NCBI GenBank assembly: GCA_035255485.1 | Contig: DATEZO010000187.1 | Span: 1-32,273, forward strand | DNA length: 32,273 nt | Source: DATEZO01 sp035255485 | GTDB taxonomy: Bacteria > Pseudomonadota > Gammaproteobacteria > Burkholderiales > Burkholderiaceae_D | Direction of reading: 5' to 3' | Shown here: positions 22,924 through 31,824 of the stretch, one piece after another | Position numbering within the stretch: the stretch's first letter is position 1 | Layout: every line of letters begins with the position of its first letter | The notes under the pieces: model-generated | Told to the model about the DNA's origin: nothing | The model's database searches: none | The model's input: the letters and a program-made list of their open reading frames with translations, nothing else | Made by a program: the position numbers and the translations under genes

Positions 22924-23511
22924 ATGACATCAATAAAACCAATCCCTGTCCTCCTTGCTTTATTGCTGGTTGCGCCCGTATTTGCGCAAACCGTTGCGAC
23001 TCCAGAGTTGCGCGATGTGAAACAGCAGCAGCGTATTGAAAACGGCTTGCAATCCGGACAAATCACCACGCGCGAGGCAGCAAAACTGGAGCGCAAAGAG
23101 GCGCGCGTCAACAAGATTGAGGCCAATGCACTCAAGGATGGAACGGTAAACGATGCGGAAAAAACGCGCATCCGGGCAATGCAGGACAAGACAAGCCGCG
23201 ATATTTACTCGGAAAAGCATGATGCGCAAACAGGCAATCCGAATTCCGTGTCAAGCAAGCGCATGCAATCAGACGTGCAGCGTAACATTCATCAGGAGCA
23301 GCGCATCGCAAACGGCATCAAAGACGGTTCGCTAACCAATCACGAAAGGGCCAAGCTGGAGCGTGGGCAGGCGAAAATCGAACGCAAGGAATATCGCGAC
23401 GGCCGTAATGGCCATATCGGCGCACATGAGCAGCGGAATATTCAACGCGCCGAAAATCATCAGTCGCGCCGTATCCGCCGCCAGAGACATGATGGGCAAC
23501 ATGCCGGATAA
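22924..23511 (+). CDS. Exported basic protein with internal repeat
   Basis: The 195-residue product starts with a signal peptide (MTSIKPIPVLLALLLVAPVFA, cleavage before QTVAT). The mature protein has two homologous segments, one around QQQRIENGLQSGQITTREAA with KLERKEARV, the other around QEQRIANGIKDGSLTNHERA with KLERGQAKI. Each is followed by a part rich in Asp, Gly, Asn and Arg. The repeated (Q)RIxNGxxxGxxTxxExAKLER unit is predicted to be helical. The C-terminus is strongly basic (HQSRRIRRQRHDG). It is probably periplasmic, and I do not know its function. Three successive ATGs overlap the ribosome site AGGA (22914-22917). ATG 22924 gives the best spacing, 6 bases. A terminator follows. 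Confidence 0.75.
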   Translation: MTSIKPIPVLLALLLVAPVFAQTVATPELRDVKQQQRIENGLQSGQITTREAAKLERKEARVNKIEANALKDGTVNDAEKTRIRAMQDKTSRDIYSEKHDAQTGNPNSVSSKRMQSDVQRNIHQEQRIANGIKDGSLTNHERAKLERGQAKIERKEYRDGRNGHIGAHEQRNIQRAENHQSRRIRRQRHDGQHAG

Positions 23512-23548
23512 TTCGGGTATTCCCATTCGATAGTTCAGATTGTATCTA

Positions 23549-23577
23549 AACCCCGCCATCATGCTGACGGGGTTTTG
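23549..23577 (+). terminator. Rho-independent terminator
   Basis: AACCCCG (23549-23555) pairs with CGGGGTT (23568-23574), leaving a 12-base loop. The second arm runs into TTTT and a pyrimidine-rich tail. It lies 38 bases after the stop of the exported repeat protein and 82 bases before alaS. Confidence 0.8.
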
Positions 23578-23658
23578 CTTCTTCCAGGCCGGAATTCGAC
23601 AGGCTTATCACGTATAATCAACGGTTTGCACTGCTCTCTCCCTTTTCCGTCCAAGAAA

Positions 23659-26280
23659 ATGAATACGTCTGAAATCCGCGATAAATTCCTGAAGTTTTTT
23701 GAATCCAAAGGCCATGTCATCGTGCGCTCATCGAGCTTGGTGCCCGGTAACGACCCGACGCTGCTGTTCACCAATTCTGGCATGGTGCAGTTCAAGGACG
23801 TATTCCTGGGCCAGGATAAGCGCAGCTATAGTCGCGCCACCACTGCGCAACGCTGTGTACGCGCCGGTGGCAAGCATAACGACCTGGAAAACGTCGGCTA
23901 TACCGCGCGCCATCATACTTTTTTTGAAATGCTGGGCAATTTCTCGTTTGGTGATTACTTCAAGCGTGACGCTATTCATTTTGCATGGGAACTGCTGACT
24001 GACACCTATGGCTTGCCGAAGGAAAAACTGTGGGTCACTGTCTATCATGAAGATGACGAAGCCTACGATATCTGGGCCAAGGAAGTCGGTGTGCCGATCG
24101 AACGCATCGTGCGCATCGGCGATAACAAAGGGGCGCGATATGCATCGGACAACTTCTGGCAGATGGCCGATACTGGCCCATGCGGGCCGTGCTCAGAGAT
24201 TTTTTACGACCATGGAGAGGATGTATGGGGCGGCCCTCCGGGTAGCGCCGAGCAGGATGGCGACCGCTATATCGAAATCTGGAATCTGGTGTTCATGCAA
24301 TTCAATCGCGACGAACAGGGCGTGCTGCATCCGCTGCCGCGCCCGTGCGTCGATACTGGCATGGGACTGGAACGAATTGCTGCCGTGCTACAGCATGTGC
24401 ATTCGAATTACGAGATCGACCTGTTCCAGCATTTGATCAAGGCTGCTGCACGCGAAACTGGATGTGAGAGCCTCGCGAATAATTCGCTGAAAGTGATCGC
24501 CGATCATATCCGCGCCTGCGCGTTTCTGATTGTTGATGGCATCATTCCTGGCAATGAAGGGCGTGGTTACGTATTGCGCCGCATTATTCGCCGCGCGCTG
24601 CGCCATGGTTACCAGTTGGGTCAGATGCAGCCGTTCTTTTACAAGCTGGCCAAGGATCTGGTGGAGGAAATGGGGACAGCCTATCCGGAACTGGTGGCAG
24701 CTGCGCCGCGCGTTGAACAGGTGTTGCGGCAGGAGGAAGAACGCTTCGGCGAGACGCTGGAACACGGCATGAAAATTCTTGAAGCAGCCTTGGCAAGGGA
24801 TGCAAGGCAGCTCGACGGCAAAACTGCATTCACCCTGTACGATACCTACGGTTTTCCGCTGGATCTGACTGCGGATATTTGTCGCGAACGCAATGTGACG
24901 CTTGACGAGGCCGGCTTTGAAGTGGCAATGGCGCACCAGAGGCAGCAGGCTCGTGCCGCCGGTAAATTCAAGATGGCCGTCGGTATCGAATACCGCGGTG
25001 AAAAGACCCGGTTTGTCGGCTATGACACCTTGTCCCATGAAAGCAAGGTTGCGGCATTGTATGTTGAAGGCGCAGCCGTGCAAAAAATTACAGGTGGGCA
25101 ATATGCCATCGTAGTGCTCGATACGACGCCGTTTTATGCAGAGTCTGGTGGCCAGGCCGGGGATTCTGGTGTGCTGGAATCAGTGTACGGCGCCAATGTG
25201 GCTACCTTCGAGGTTGCGGATACGCAGAAAATCCAGGCTGACGTGTTTGGGCATCACGGTATTCTGGTGCAGGGCACGCTCAGCGTGGGCGATACGCTCA
25301 AGGCCAGGGTCGATACGGAGCGGCGCGCACAAACAATGCGCAATCATTCTGCCACCCACCTGATGCACGGGGCATTGCGCCAGGTGCTCGGCAACCATGT
25401 ATCGCAAAAAGGTTCGCTGGTGGATGCTGAAAAAACGCGTTTTGATTTTAGCCATAATGCACCGCTGACGCCCGGCGAAATTCGCCGTGTTGAAGAAATT
25501 GTCAATCGTGAAATTCTTGCGAACGAAGCGACTGCGACACAGCACATGGCGTATGACGAAGCGATCAAATATGGCGCAATGGCGTTGTTCGGTGAAAAAT
25601 ACGGCGATCAGGTGCGCGTGCTGGGAATCGGCTCTTCGAAAGAATTGTGTGGTGGTACGCATGTGGCGCGAACCGGCGATATCGGCTTGTTCAAGATCGT
25701 GTCGGAAGGGGGGGTCGCAGCAGGTATTCGCCGCGTCGAAGCAGTGACTGGCGAAGCCGCACTGGCATTCGTGCAAAACTTGGCAAGCCGCGTTACCGAA
25801 GCGGCGGCCGTTTTGAAGGCGCATCCGGAAGAGCTGACACAAAGGATCGTGCAGGTGCAGGATCATGTGAAGTCGCTGGAAAAGGAGCTGGCTACGTTGA
25901 AGTCGAAGCTGGCATCCAGCCAAGGCGACGAACTGACTAACCAGGCAATCGACATTAATGGATTGAAAGTGCTGGCCGCCACGTTACATGGCGCCGATGC
26001 GGCGACCTTGCGCGAAACGATGGACAAACTCAAGGACAAGCTGAAAACAGCCGCCGTCGTGCTGGCCGCTGTCAATGATGGTAAGGTAAGCCTGATTGCC
26101 GGTGTCACGTCCGATGCGACCTCGAAAGTGAAGGCCGGCGAACTGGTCAATTTCGTTGCACAGCAGGTTGGCGGCAAAGGCGGAGGGCGACCCGACATGG
26201 CGCAGGCAGGTGGCACCGATCCGAGTGGATTGGGCAAGGCGCTAGACGGCGTGGCTGATTGGGTGCGCGCACGCGCTTGA
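23659..26280 (+). CDS. alaS: Alanine-tRNA ligase
   Basis: AlaRS charges tRNA-Ala and edits mischarged Ser or Gly. The 873-residue length matches the bacterial enzyme (E. coli 876). The N-terminal class II core begins MNTSEIRDKFLKFFESKGH, with motif 2 near RCVRAGGKHNDLENVG and the TARHHTFFEMLGNFSFGDYF block. The editing domain has zinc ligands HSATH at 563-567 and Cys664/His668 in CGGTH. The C-terminal oligomerisation/C-Ala domain includes the glycine-rich GGKGGGRPDMAQAGG. ATG 23659 is preceded only by a weak AAGAAA. A Nudix hydrolase gene starts 19 bases after the stop, so co-transcription is likely. Confidence 0.98.
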   Translation: MNTSEIRDKFLKFFESKGHVIVRSSSLVPGNDPTLLFTNSGMVQFKDVFLGQDKRSYSRATTAQRCVRAGGKHNDLENVGYTARHHTFFEMLGNFSFGDYFKRDAIHFAWELLTDTYGLPKEKLWVTVYHEDDEAYDIWAKEVGVPIERIVRIGDNKGARYASDNFWQMADTGPCGPCSEIFYDHGEDVWGGPPGSAEQDGDRYIEIWNLVFMQFNRDEQGVLHPLPRPCVDTGMGLERIAAVLQHVHSNYEIDLFQHLIKAAARETGCESLANNSLKVIADHIRACAFLIVDGIIPGNEGRGYVLRRIIRRALRHGYQLGQMQPFFYKLAKDLVEEMGTAYPELVAAAPRVEQVLRQEEERFGETLEHGMKILEAALARDARQLDGKTAFTLYDTYGFPLDLTADICRERNVTLDEAGFEVAMAHQRQQARAAGKFKMAVGIEYRGEKTRFVGYDTLSHESKVAALYVEGAAVQKITGGQYAIVVLDTTPFYAESGGQAGDSGVLESVYGANVATFEVADTQKIQADVFGHHGILVQGTLSVGDTLKARVDTERRAQTMRNHSATHLMHGALRQVLGNHVSQKGSLVDAEKTRFDFSHNAPLTPGEIRRVEEIVNREILANEATATQHMAYDEAIKYGAMALFGEKYGDQVRVLGIGSSKELCGGTHVARTGDIGLFKIVSEGGVAAGIRRVEAVTGEAALAFVQNLASRVTEAAAVLKAHPEELTQRIVQVQDHVKSLEKELATLKSKLASSQGDELTNQAIDINGLKVLAATLHGADAATLRETMDKLKDKLKTAAVVLAAVNDGKVSLIAGVTSDATSKVKAGELVNFVAQQVGGKGGGRPDMAQAGGTDPSGLGKALDGVADWVRARA

Positions 26281-26299
26281 TGCGCGCCGTCATTGCGCC

Positions 26300-26806
26300 A
26301 TGACTTATCGATATTGCCCGTTATGCGCCGCGTCGCTGGTTGAGCGTGCGGATATCGGCGAAGGCGGCAGGATCCGTCTTGCCTGCCCAGAAGGACATTG
26401 GACGCATTGGGATAATCCGCTTCCGGTCCTGGCCGCGCTAGTTGAAGTCGATGGCAAGATTCTCCTTGCGCGCAATGCCGCCTGGCCGGAAAAGACATTT
26501 GCCCTGATTACCGGCTTTATGGAACGAGGTGAAACGCCGGAACAAGGGATTGCGCGCGAGTTGAAGGAAGAAACCAATCTTGATGCCGAGTGCATCGTAT
26601 TGATAGGCGTATATGAGTTCATTCGCAAAAATGAAGTGATCATTGCCTATCATGTCACAGCATCCGGTAATATCCGACTGTCCGATGAATTGGTCGAATA
26701 CCGCCTGATTTCGCCCGAAAAACTGCGGCCATGGCGCGCCGGGACCGGTTACGCAATGGCAGACTGGATGCAGGCGCGTGGTTTGCCATTCAAGTTTATC
26801 GAGTAA
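26300..26806 (+). CDS. Nudix hydrolase with zinc-ribbon N-terminus
   Basis: The 168-residue protein starts with a zinc-ribbon-like segment (Cys6, Cys9, Cys29, His33 in YCPLC and CPEGH) and continues with a Nudix fold. The Nudix box spans 72-94, with Gly72, Glu78, Arg86-Glu87 and Glu90-Glu91 all in place. The usual Gly near the end of the box is Asn93. Nudix enzymes hydrolyse nucleoside diphosphates linked to another moiety. The zinc ribbon recalls the NudC/NADH pyrophosphatase group, though the protein is shorter and lacks the SQPWPFPxS signature. The substrate is unknown. It lies 19 bases downstream of alaS, without its own Shine-Dalgarno sequence. Confidence 0.9.
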   Translation: MTYRYCPLCAASLVERADIGEGGRIRLACPEGHWTHWDNPLPVLAALVEVDGKILLARNAAWPEKTFALITGFMERGETPEQGIARELKEETNLDAECIVLIGVYEFIRKNEVIIAYHVTASGNIRLSDELVEYRLISPEKLRPWRAGTGYAMADWMQARGLPFKFIE

Positions 26807-26870
26807 TCTGGTCTGGTGGAGTGATGGTGAGATCCTCATTACAACATTCTTAAGGAAAATGGTTGTTGCG

Positions 26871-26901
26871 TTGCATCAATGCAATCTGTTTGCAGTAGAA
26901 T
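26871..26901 (+). promoter_or_regulatory. Candidate promoter of the TusA-like gene
   Basis: TTGCAT (26871-26876) and TAGAAT (26896-26901) are 19 bp apart, within the upper range for sigma-70. It lies in the 130-base gap after the Nudix gene and 36 bases before the start codon. The spacing is long, so confidence is modest. Confidence 0.35.
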
Positions 26902-26936
26902 TCCAACAATTACCAAACCATATTTCTTCAAAGCCC

Positions 26937-27164
26937 ATGGATTTCAATAAAGAACTGGATGCTCGCGGTCTTAATTGTCCGTTGCCAATCTTGAAAACAA
27001 AGAAAGCTTTGGCAGGCATGACAAGTGGTGAAGTCTTGCGTGTAATCGCTACTGATCCCGGCTCGGTGCGTGATTTTCAGGCGTTTGCAAAGCAAACAGG
27101 TAATGAGCTTTTATCGCATTCTGAAGAAAACAAGGAATTCGTGTTCTTCATGAAACGCAAATAA
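26937..27164 (+). CDS. TusA-family sulfur-carrier protein
   Basis: This 75-residue protein has the TusA/SirA/YedF signature ELDARGLNCPLPILKTKKAL, with the sulfur-accepting Cys14 in CPLP. The rest of the fold follows: the GEVLRVIATDPGSVRDFQAF segment, helix and the final strand EFVFFMKRK. Members carry persulfide sulfur from cysteine desulfurases to tRNA thiolation or other sulfur acceptors. Length and motif are complete. The start was set at ATG 26937, where the fold begins. A longer in-frame upstream extension lacks homology and has no ribosome site. The gene lies 195 bases before etfB and is probably a separate transcription unit. Confidence 0.92.
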   Translation: MDFNKELDARGLNCPLPILKTKKALAGMTSGEVLRVIATDPGSVRDFQAFAKQTGNELLSHSEENKEFVFFMKRK

Positions 27165-27282
27165 GACTCTCTCATGCAGGTCGCATCAACTGCCTGGCAT
27201 TAGGTAATTTCATTTTTACTACCATTTAAGTTTGTTTAGTGAATATCCTCTACACATATTATAGAACGATCGTGCTAAATTT

Positions 27283-27311
27283 CTGCATGGCGGCAAATTC
27301 TCTCTTATAAT
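27283..27311 (+). promoter_or_regulatory. Candidate promoter of etfB-etfA
   Basis: A perfect TATAAT at 27306-27311 lies 49 bases before the etfB ATG. The best partner at 17-bp spacing is CTGCAT (27283-27288), a weak -35, so the core may need an activator. The ribosome site AAAGG (27348-27352) follows with 7-base spacing. Confidence 0.45.
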
Positions 27312-27359
27312 CTGGGTTAGTTTACGTTTACGTCAATTGTTCTTTTCAAAGGCAGAGCT

Positions 27360-28109
27360 ATGAAAGTATTGGTTCCAGTCAAGCGCGTGGTCGACTACAA
27401 CGTCAAGGTGCGCGTCAAGTCCGACGGCTCCGGCGTCGATATCGCCAACGTCAAGATGTCGATGAATCCATTCGACGAAATTGCCGTCGAAGAAGCGATG
27501 CGTCTGAAAGAAGCCGGCAAGGTCACGGAAGTGATCGCCGTTTCCTGCGGTGTGGCGCAGTGTCAGGAAACCTTGCGCACCGCGATGGCTATCGGAGCGG
27601 ATCGGGGCGTGCTAGTTGAAACCGATGCTGAACTGCAGCCTTTGGCGGTTGCCAAGCTATTGAAAGCGCTGTCCGACAAGGAGCAGCCGCAGCTGATCAT
27701 TCTCGGCAAGCAGGCAATCGATGACGACTGCAACCAGACTGGCCAGATGCTCGCTGCACTGCTCGGCTGGCCGCAGGCGACGTTTGCCTCCAAAGTGGCC
27801 CTGGAGGACGGTAAGGTAACTGTCACGCGTGAAGTCGACGGCGGCCTGGAAACGGTGGCATTGAATCTGCCAGCGATCATCACTACCGATCTGCGTCTCA
27901 ACGAACCGCGCTACGTAACGTTGCCGAACATCATGAAAGCCAAGAAAAAGACGCTTGACGTGGTCAAGCCGGCCGATCTGGGCATCGATGTCGCACCGCG
28001 CCTGAAAACCTTGAAAGTAGTTGAGCCGCCGAAACGCTCAGCCGGCATCAAGGTGCCGGATGTTGCCACTCTGGTTGCCAAGCTCAAGGGCGAAGCCAAA
28101 GTCATCTAA
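27360..28109 (+). CDS. etfB: Electron transfer flavoprotein beta subunit
   Basis: EtfB (249 residues) pairs with EtfA to form the FAD/AMP-containing electron carrier. The carrier takes electrons from acyl-CoA dehydrogenases and passes them to ETF-ubiquinone oxidoreductase. The N-terminus KVLVPVKRVVDYNVKVRVK and the NPFDEIAVEEAMRLKE block are characteristic, as are the conserved GKQAIDDDCNQTGQMLAAL segment and the C-terminal KVPDVATLVAKLK tail. Start and length match the family, with AAAGGC 7 bases upstream. It is followed after 115 bases by etfA and then an acyl-CoA dehydrogenase gene, all in the same direction. Confidence 0.97.
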   Translation: MKVLVPVKRVVDYNVKVRVKSDGSGVDIANVKMSMNPFDEIAVEEAMRLKEAGKVTEVIAVSCGVAQCQETLRTAMAIGADRGVLVETDAELQPLAVAKLLKALSDKEQPQLIILGKQAIDDDCNQTGQMLAALLGWPQATFASKVALEDGKVTVTREVDGGLETVALNLPAIITTDLRLNEPRYVTLPNIMKAKKKTLDVVKPADLGIDVAPRLKTLKVVEPPKRSAGIKVPDVATLVAKLKGEAKVI

Positions 28110-28224
28110 TTTGTCGGCGCAGCAATGCTGCGTTCGCTCTCTGAATGTTGAATGTCGAGGTCAGGGACATGCGGCGCATCGCAGCGTCTCGCCCATCCTG
28201 CCCCGCAATTGAAAGGATTCCACC

Positions 28225-29154
28225 ATGACTTCACTTGTCATTGCTGAACACGATAACGCTTCACTAAAAGGAAGCACTCTGCATACCATCACCGCCGCAC
28301 TGCAGTGTGGTGGCGATGTTCATGTTTTGGTTGCCGGCCACAACTGTGGCAAGGCAGCAGAAGCTGCGGCGCAAATTACTGGCGCTGCCAAAGTGCTGAT
28401 CGCCGATGCTCCGCAATTCGCCGATGGACTAGCGGAAAATGTTGCCGCACAGGTGCTCGCGCTGGCTGGCGATTATTCACACATCCTGGCGCCCGCTACC
28501 GCCTACGGCAAGAACATCTTGCCACGCGTGGCAGCCAAGCTCGACGTGGGCCAGATTTCCGAAATCACCAAGGTGGATGCGCCCGATACGTTTGAGCGCC
28601 CGATTTATGCCGGTAATGCAATTGCCACTGTCCAATCTGCCGATGCCATCAAGGTAATTACCGTGCGCACCACTGGTTTTGATGCTGCGGCAGCCGGCGG
28701 TTCGGCTACCGTTGAAAATGTGACGTCCGTTGCGGACTTCGGCAAATCGGTGTTTGTTTCGCGTGAACTCGCAAAATCCGATCGTCCGGAATTGACGGCT
28801 GCCAAGGTTATTGTTTCCGGCGGGCGCGGCATGGGGTCCAGTGAAAATTTCAAAATCCTGGAGCCGTTGGCCGATAAGCTGGGTGCTGCGATGGGCGCAT
28901 CGCGCGCAGCGGTCGATGCAGGTTTTGTGCCGAACGACTGGCAAGTGGGCCAAACCGGCAAGATCGTTGCGCCACAGTTGTATATCGCAGTTGGCATTTC
29001 CGGCGCGATTCAGCATCTGGCTGGCATGAAGGATTCGAAGACGATTGTGGCGATCAATAAAGACCCGGAAGCGCCGATTTTCAGCGTGGCCGACTACGGC
29101 ATCGTCGGCGATCTGTTTGAAGTCGTGCCGCAACTGGTCGCTGAACTGGGTTAA
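28225..29154 (+). CDS. etfA: Electron transfer flavoprotein alpha subunit
   Basis: EtfA (309 residues) is the larger ETF subunit and holds most of the FAD site. The N-terminal domain (1-185) starts MTSLVIAEHDNASLKGSTLH. The C-terminal FAD domain begins around residue 190 and includes VSGGRGMGSSENFKI, the VDAGFVPNDWQVGQTGKIV loop, LYIAVGISGAIQHLAGM, and the final AINKDPEAPIFSVADYG with the FAD-contacting residues. Length and motif order match alpha-ETF. AAAGGA sits 7 bases before the ATG. A short intergenic spacer with two stem-loops separates it from the acyl-CoA dehydrogenase, so the three genes may be one operon. Confidence 0.97.
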   Translation: MTSLVIAEHDNASLKGSTLHTITAALQCGGDVHVLVAGHNCGKAAEAAAQITGAAKVLIADAPQFADGLAENVAAQVLALAGDYSHILAPATAYGKNILPRVAAKLDVGQISEITKVDAPDTFERPIYAGNAIATVQSADAIKVITVRTTGFDAAAAGGSATVENVTSVADFGKSVFVSRELAKSDRPELTAAKVIVSGGRGMGSSENFKILEPLADKLGAAMGASRAAVDAGFVPNDWQVGQTGKIVAPQLYIAVGISGAIQHLAGMKDSKTIVAINKDPEAPIFSVADYGIVGDLFEVVPQLVAELG

Positions 29155-29179
29155 TCACGTTCAACACATTCGTTGTTGT

Positions 29180-29224
29180 CCCGGCCCACGCCGGGATCCA
29201 ATGTGTATCCCAGCATTCGCTGGA
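29180..29224. repeat. Tandem stem-loops between etfA and the dehydrogenase
   Basis: Two perfect hairpins are adjacent: TCCCGGC (29180-29186) with GCCGGGA (29191-29197), and CCAGC (29211-29215) with GCTGG (29220-29224). The form recalls dispersed CCCGC-type intergenic repeats common in betaproteobacteria. Only this copy is present in the window. It may set relative mRNA stability in the operon. No T-run follows, so termination is not indicated. Confidence 0.6.
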
Positions 29225-29379
29225 ACGGCACATTTCTTGATGAGCATTTTTTGAGCTTGATAGTCCGACGCATAAAAATACAGAAAGTGACTTATCGAAT
29301 TTGTCCCGATACTGACAAGATTGCCTTCTCGGTTTCGTAATACTTTCGAAAGCCCTTCCCCATTTTTTGGGAGTGTCTC

Positions 29380-31170
29380 ATGAGCTATACCGCCCCATTG
29401 AAGGACATGCAATTCGTGCTGAACGAATTGGCAGGACTGTCTGAAGTGAACGCCTTGTCCGGTTGCGAAGACGCAACGCCGGAAATCGTGGAAGCAGTGT
29501 TGGAGGAAAACGCCAAGTTTTGCAGTGAAATCATTGCGCCGTTGAATTTTACCGGTGATAAAGAACCGAGCTACTGGCATGATGGCAAGGTCGCGACCAG
29601 TAAAGGTTTCAAGGAAGCGTTCAAGGTATTCGGTGCAGCAGGATGGCAGGGCGTGCAGCATCCTGCCGATTTCGGCGGTCAGGGTTTGCCGAAACTGGTA
29701 GCAACGCCGTGTATCGAAATGCTCAATTCCGCAAACCTGTCGTTTGCGCTGTGCCCACTGCTGACCGACGGTGCGATCGAGGCCCTGCTAACCGCCGGCA
29801 ATGATGAGCAAAAACAGATGTATCTGCCGAACCTGATTTCAGGCAAGTGGACCGGTACAATGAATCTGACCGAGCCACAGGCCGGTTCCGATCTTGCACT
29901 GGTACGGACGCGCGCAGTGCCACAGGATGACGGCACCTACCGGATTTTCGGCACCAAGATCTTTATCACCTATGGTGAGCACGATATGGCAGAAAATATC
30001 GTGCATCTGGTGTTGGCGCGTACGCCGGACGCACCGGACGGCGTCAAAGGCATTTCGCTGTTCATTGTCCCGAAATTCATGATAAATGCGGACGGTTCGC
30101 TGGGTGCGCGTAACGACGCGCATTGCGTATCGATCGAGCACAAGCTCGGCATCAAGGCCAGCCCGACCGCAGTGTTGCAGTTCGGCGACCATGGCGGCGC
30201 GGTCGGAACGCTGGTCGGCGAAGAAAATCGCGGCCTCGAATACATGTTCATCATGATGAATGCCGCACGCTTCGCAGTCGGCATGCAAGGTATCGCGGTG
30301 GCGGAACGTGCTTACCAGAAAGCGGTGAAATACGCCAGGGAGCGCGTGCAGTCACGCGACCTGACCGGCTCCACTGGCCCGGTAACCATCATTCATCAAC
30401 CTGATGTGCGGCGCATGCTGATGTCAATGCGTGCGCAAACAGAAGCTGCGCGCGCATTGGCGTATGTAACGGCGGCAGCGTTCGATGCGGCGCATCATCA
30501 TGCCGATGAGGTGGTGCGCAAGGCGAGCCAGGCATTCTATGAATTCATGGTGCCAGTGGTGAAAGGATGGTCGACCGAAATGTCGATCGATGTTACATCG
30601 ATCGGCGTGCAGGTGCATGGCGGCATGGGTTTCATCGAGGAGACAGGCGCCGCACAGTATTATCGCGATGCCCGCATCCTGACGATTTACGAGGGCACAA
30701 CCGCAATCCAGGCAAACGACTTGATCGGGCGCAAAACCGTACGCGATGGAGGGGCGGTGGCGAAAGTGATTCTTTCTCAGGTGCGTCAGACTGAAGCAGA
30801 GCTTGCCGAACATGCATCGGCTGATCTGGAGACCATTCGCAAGCAACTTGCAGCAGGTTCCACGGCGCTGGAAAAAGTCGTTGATTTTATCGTCAGCAAC
30901 ATCAAATCGGATATCAAAGGTGTATTCGCCGGCAGTGTGCCATATTTGAAGCTGGCCGGTATCGTATTGGGCGGCTGGCAAATGGCGCGCGCGGCGCTGG
31001 TTGCTGAGCAGAAGCGCAAGGCTGGGGAAGGGGATACCAAGTTTTATCAGGCAAAAATCTCTACGGCGCGCTTCTTTGCCGATCACATTTTGTCGCAGGC
31101 GTCCGGCTATTGCACAGCAATTATCGAGGGCGCGGTAAGCGTGTTGGCCTTGGATGAAGATCAGTTCTGA
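29380..31170 (+). CDS. Acyl-CoA dehydrogenase (DmdC-like, 596 residues)
   Basis: A large acyl-CoA dehydrogenase that oxidises an acyl-CoA thioester and passes electrons to ETF. The 596-residue length and the extra C-terminal domain place it with the DmdC/AcdA-type enzymes, larger than the 380-residue short-chain group. Landmarks are MNLTEPQAGSDLALVRTRA (the FAD-contacting loop), the FITYGEHDM segment, KLGIKASPTAVLQF, GGMGFIEETGAAQYYRDARI and the catalytic Glu438 in IYEGTTAIQAND. The acyl chain is unknown. Candidates include 3-methylmercaptopropionyl-CoA and medium-chain fatty acyl-CoA. GGGAG lies 6 bases before the ATG. It is downstream of etfBA, its probable electron acceptor, and ends at a strong terminator. 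Confidence 0.93.
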   Translation: MSYTAPLKDMQFVLNELAGLSEVNALSGCEDATPEIVEAVLEENAKFCSEIIAPLNFTGDKEPSYWHDGKVATSKGFKEAFKVFGAAGWQGVQHPADFGGQGLPKLVATPCIEMLNSANLSFALCPLLTDGAIEALLTAGNDEQKQMYLPNLISGKWTGTMNLTEPQAGSDLALVRTRAVPQDDGTYRIFGTKIFITYGEHDMAENIVHLVLARTPDAPDGVKGISLFIVPKFMINADGSLGARNDAHCVSIEHKLGIKASPTAVLQFGDHGGAVGTLVGEENRGLEYMFIMMNAARFAVGMQGIAVAERAYQKAVKYARERVQSRDLTGSTGPVTIIHQPDVRRMLMSMRAQTEAARALAYVTAAAFDAAHHHADEVVRKASQAFYEFMVPVVKGWSTEMSIDVTSIGVQVHGGMGFIEETGAAQYYRDARILTIYEGTTAIQANDLIGRKTVRDGGAVAKVILSQVRQTEAELAEHASADLETIRKQLAAGSTALEKVVDFIVSNIKSDIKGVFAGSVPYLKLAGIVLGGWQMARAALVAEQKRKAGEGDTKFYQAKISTARFFADHILSQASGYCTAIIEGAVSVLALDEDQF

Positions 31171-31192
31171 CAAGCGTTGATTGGTAACATGG

Positions 31193-31218
31193 AAAAGCAA
31201 CCTATGGGTTGCTTTTTT
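31193..31218 (+). terminator. Rho-independent terminator of the etf/dehydrogenase unit
   Basis: AAAAGCAACC (31193-31202) pairs with GGTTGCTTTT (31207-31216) around a TATG loop, and the T-run continues to 31218. It is 22 bases after the dehydrogenase stop codon and ends that transcript. Confidence 0.92.
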
Positions 31219-31307
31219 ATTGTCTTGCCGGGCTTATCAATGGAAAAGCAGATTTTTTTATTCGCCCTATACTGAAATCAGATTGCGGTTTTCGTCAGGG
31301 GGTGATC

Positions 31308-31742
31308 ATGAAACGGCGCTTTCTGGGAATGGCGGTTCTTCTGGCTGCGCTTGCGATGCCATTTTACAGTTCTGTGGCAATGGACGTTGACCCTATGGAT
31401 GCAGAGTCGATACAAGCCGTAGTGCAATTGCAGCTTCGGGCATTAGCCGAAGATGATGCAGTGGGAGCATTCTCATTGACAACATCATCGACGCGCGTAC
31501 AGATCGGCAATCCGGATAATTTCCTGCGCATGATCAAGGAAGAATACGCGCCTATCTACCGCAATCGGCATGCGATATTTTCCCCTCCGGAAGTAATCGA
31601 TGGCGACATAATCGAGATGGTGCGCGTTACGGACCGGGATAATCGCGTATGGGTCGCGCTTTACCGAATGGAGCGTGATATTGACGGTAGCTGGAAAATT
31701 GACGGATGCCGCCTGCTGGAAACAACAAGCATTTCAGTTTAA
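31308..31742 (+). CDS. Exported DUF4864-type protein
   Basis: The 144-residue product has a signal peptide (MKRRFLGMAVLLAALAMPF, likely cut before MDVDP). The mature domain fits DUF4864: IQAVVQLQLRALAEDDAVGAF at the N-terminus, then NPDNFLRMIKEEYAPIYRNR, and finally RVWVALYRMERDIDGSWKIDGC. This is a small cystatin/NTF2-like fold of unknown function, probably periplasmic. The start at ATG 31308 is supported by AGGGGGTG 5 bases upstream. It is the first gene after the strong terminator and may share a transcript with the DUF1059-like gene that begins 82 bases after its stop. Confidence 0.85.
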   Translation: MKRRFLGMAVLLAALAMPFYSSVAMDVDPMDAESIQAVVQLQLRALAEDDAVGAFSLTTSSTRVQIGNPDNFLRMIKEEYAPIYRNRHAIFSPPEVIDGDIIEMVRVTDRDNRVWVALYRMERDIDGSWKIDGCRLLETTSISV

Positions 31743-31824
31743 GAGCTGTAATGAATGTCTTTACTATGCCTGCGGCAGGAAGGCGTATCGCTTCATGCTG
31801 CTATTTTCATTCAAGGAGAACATC

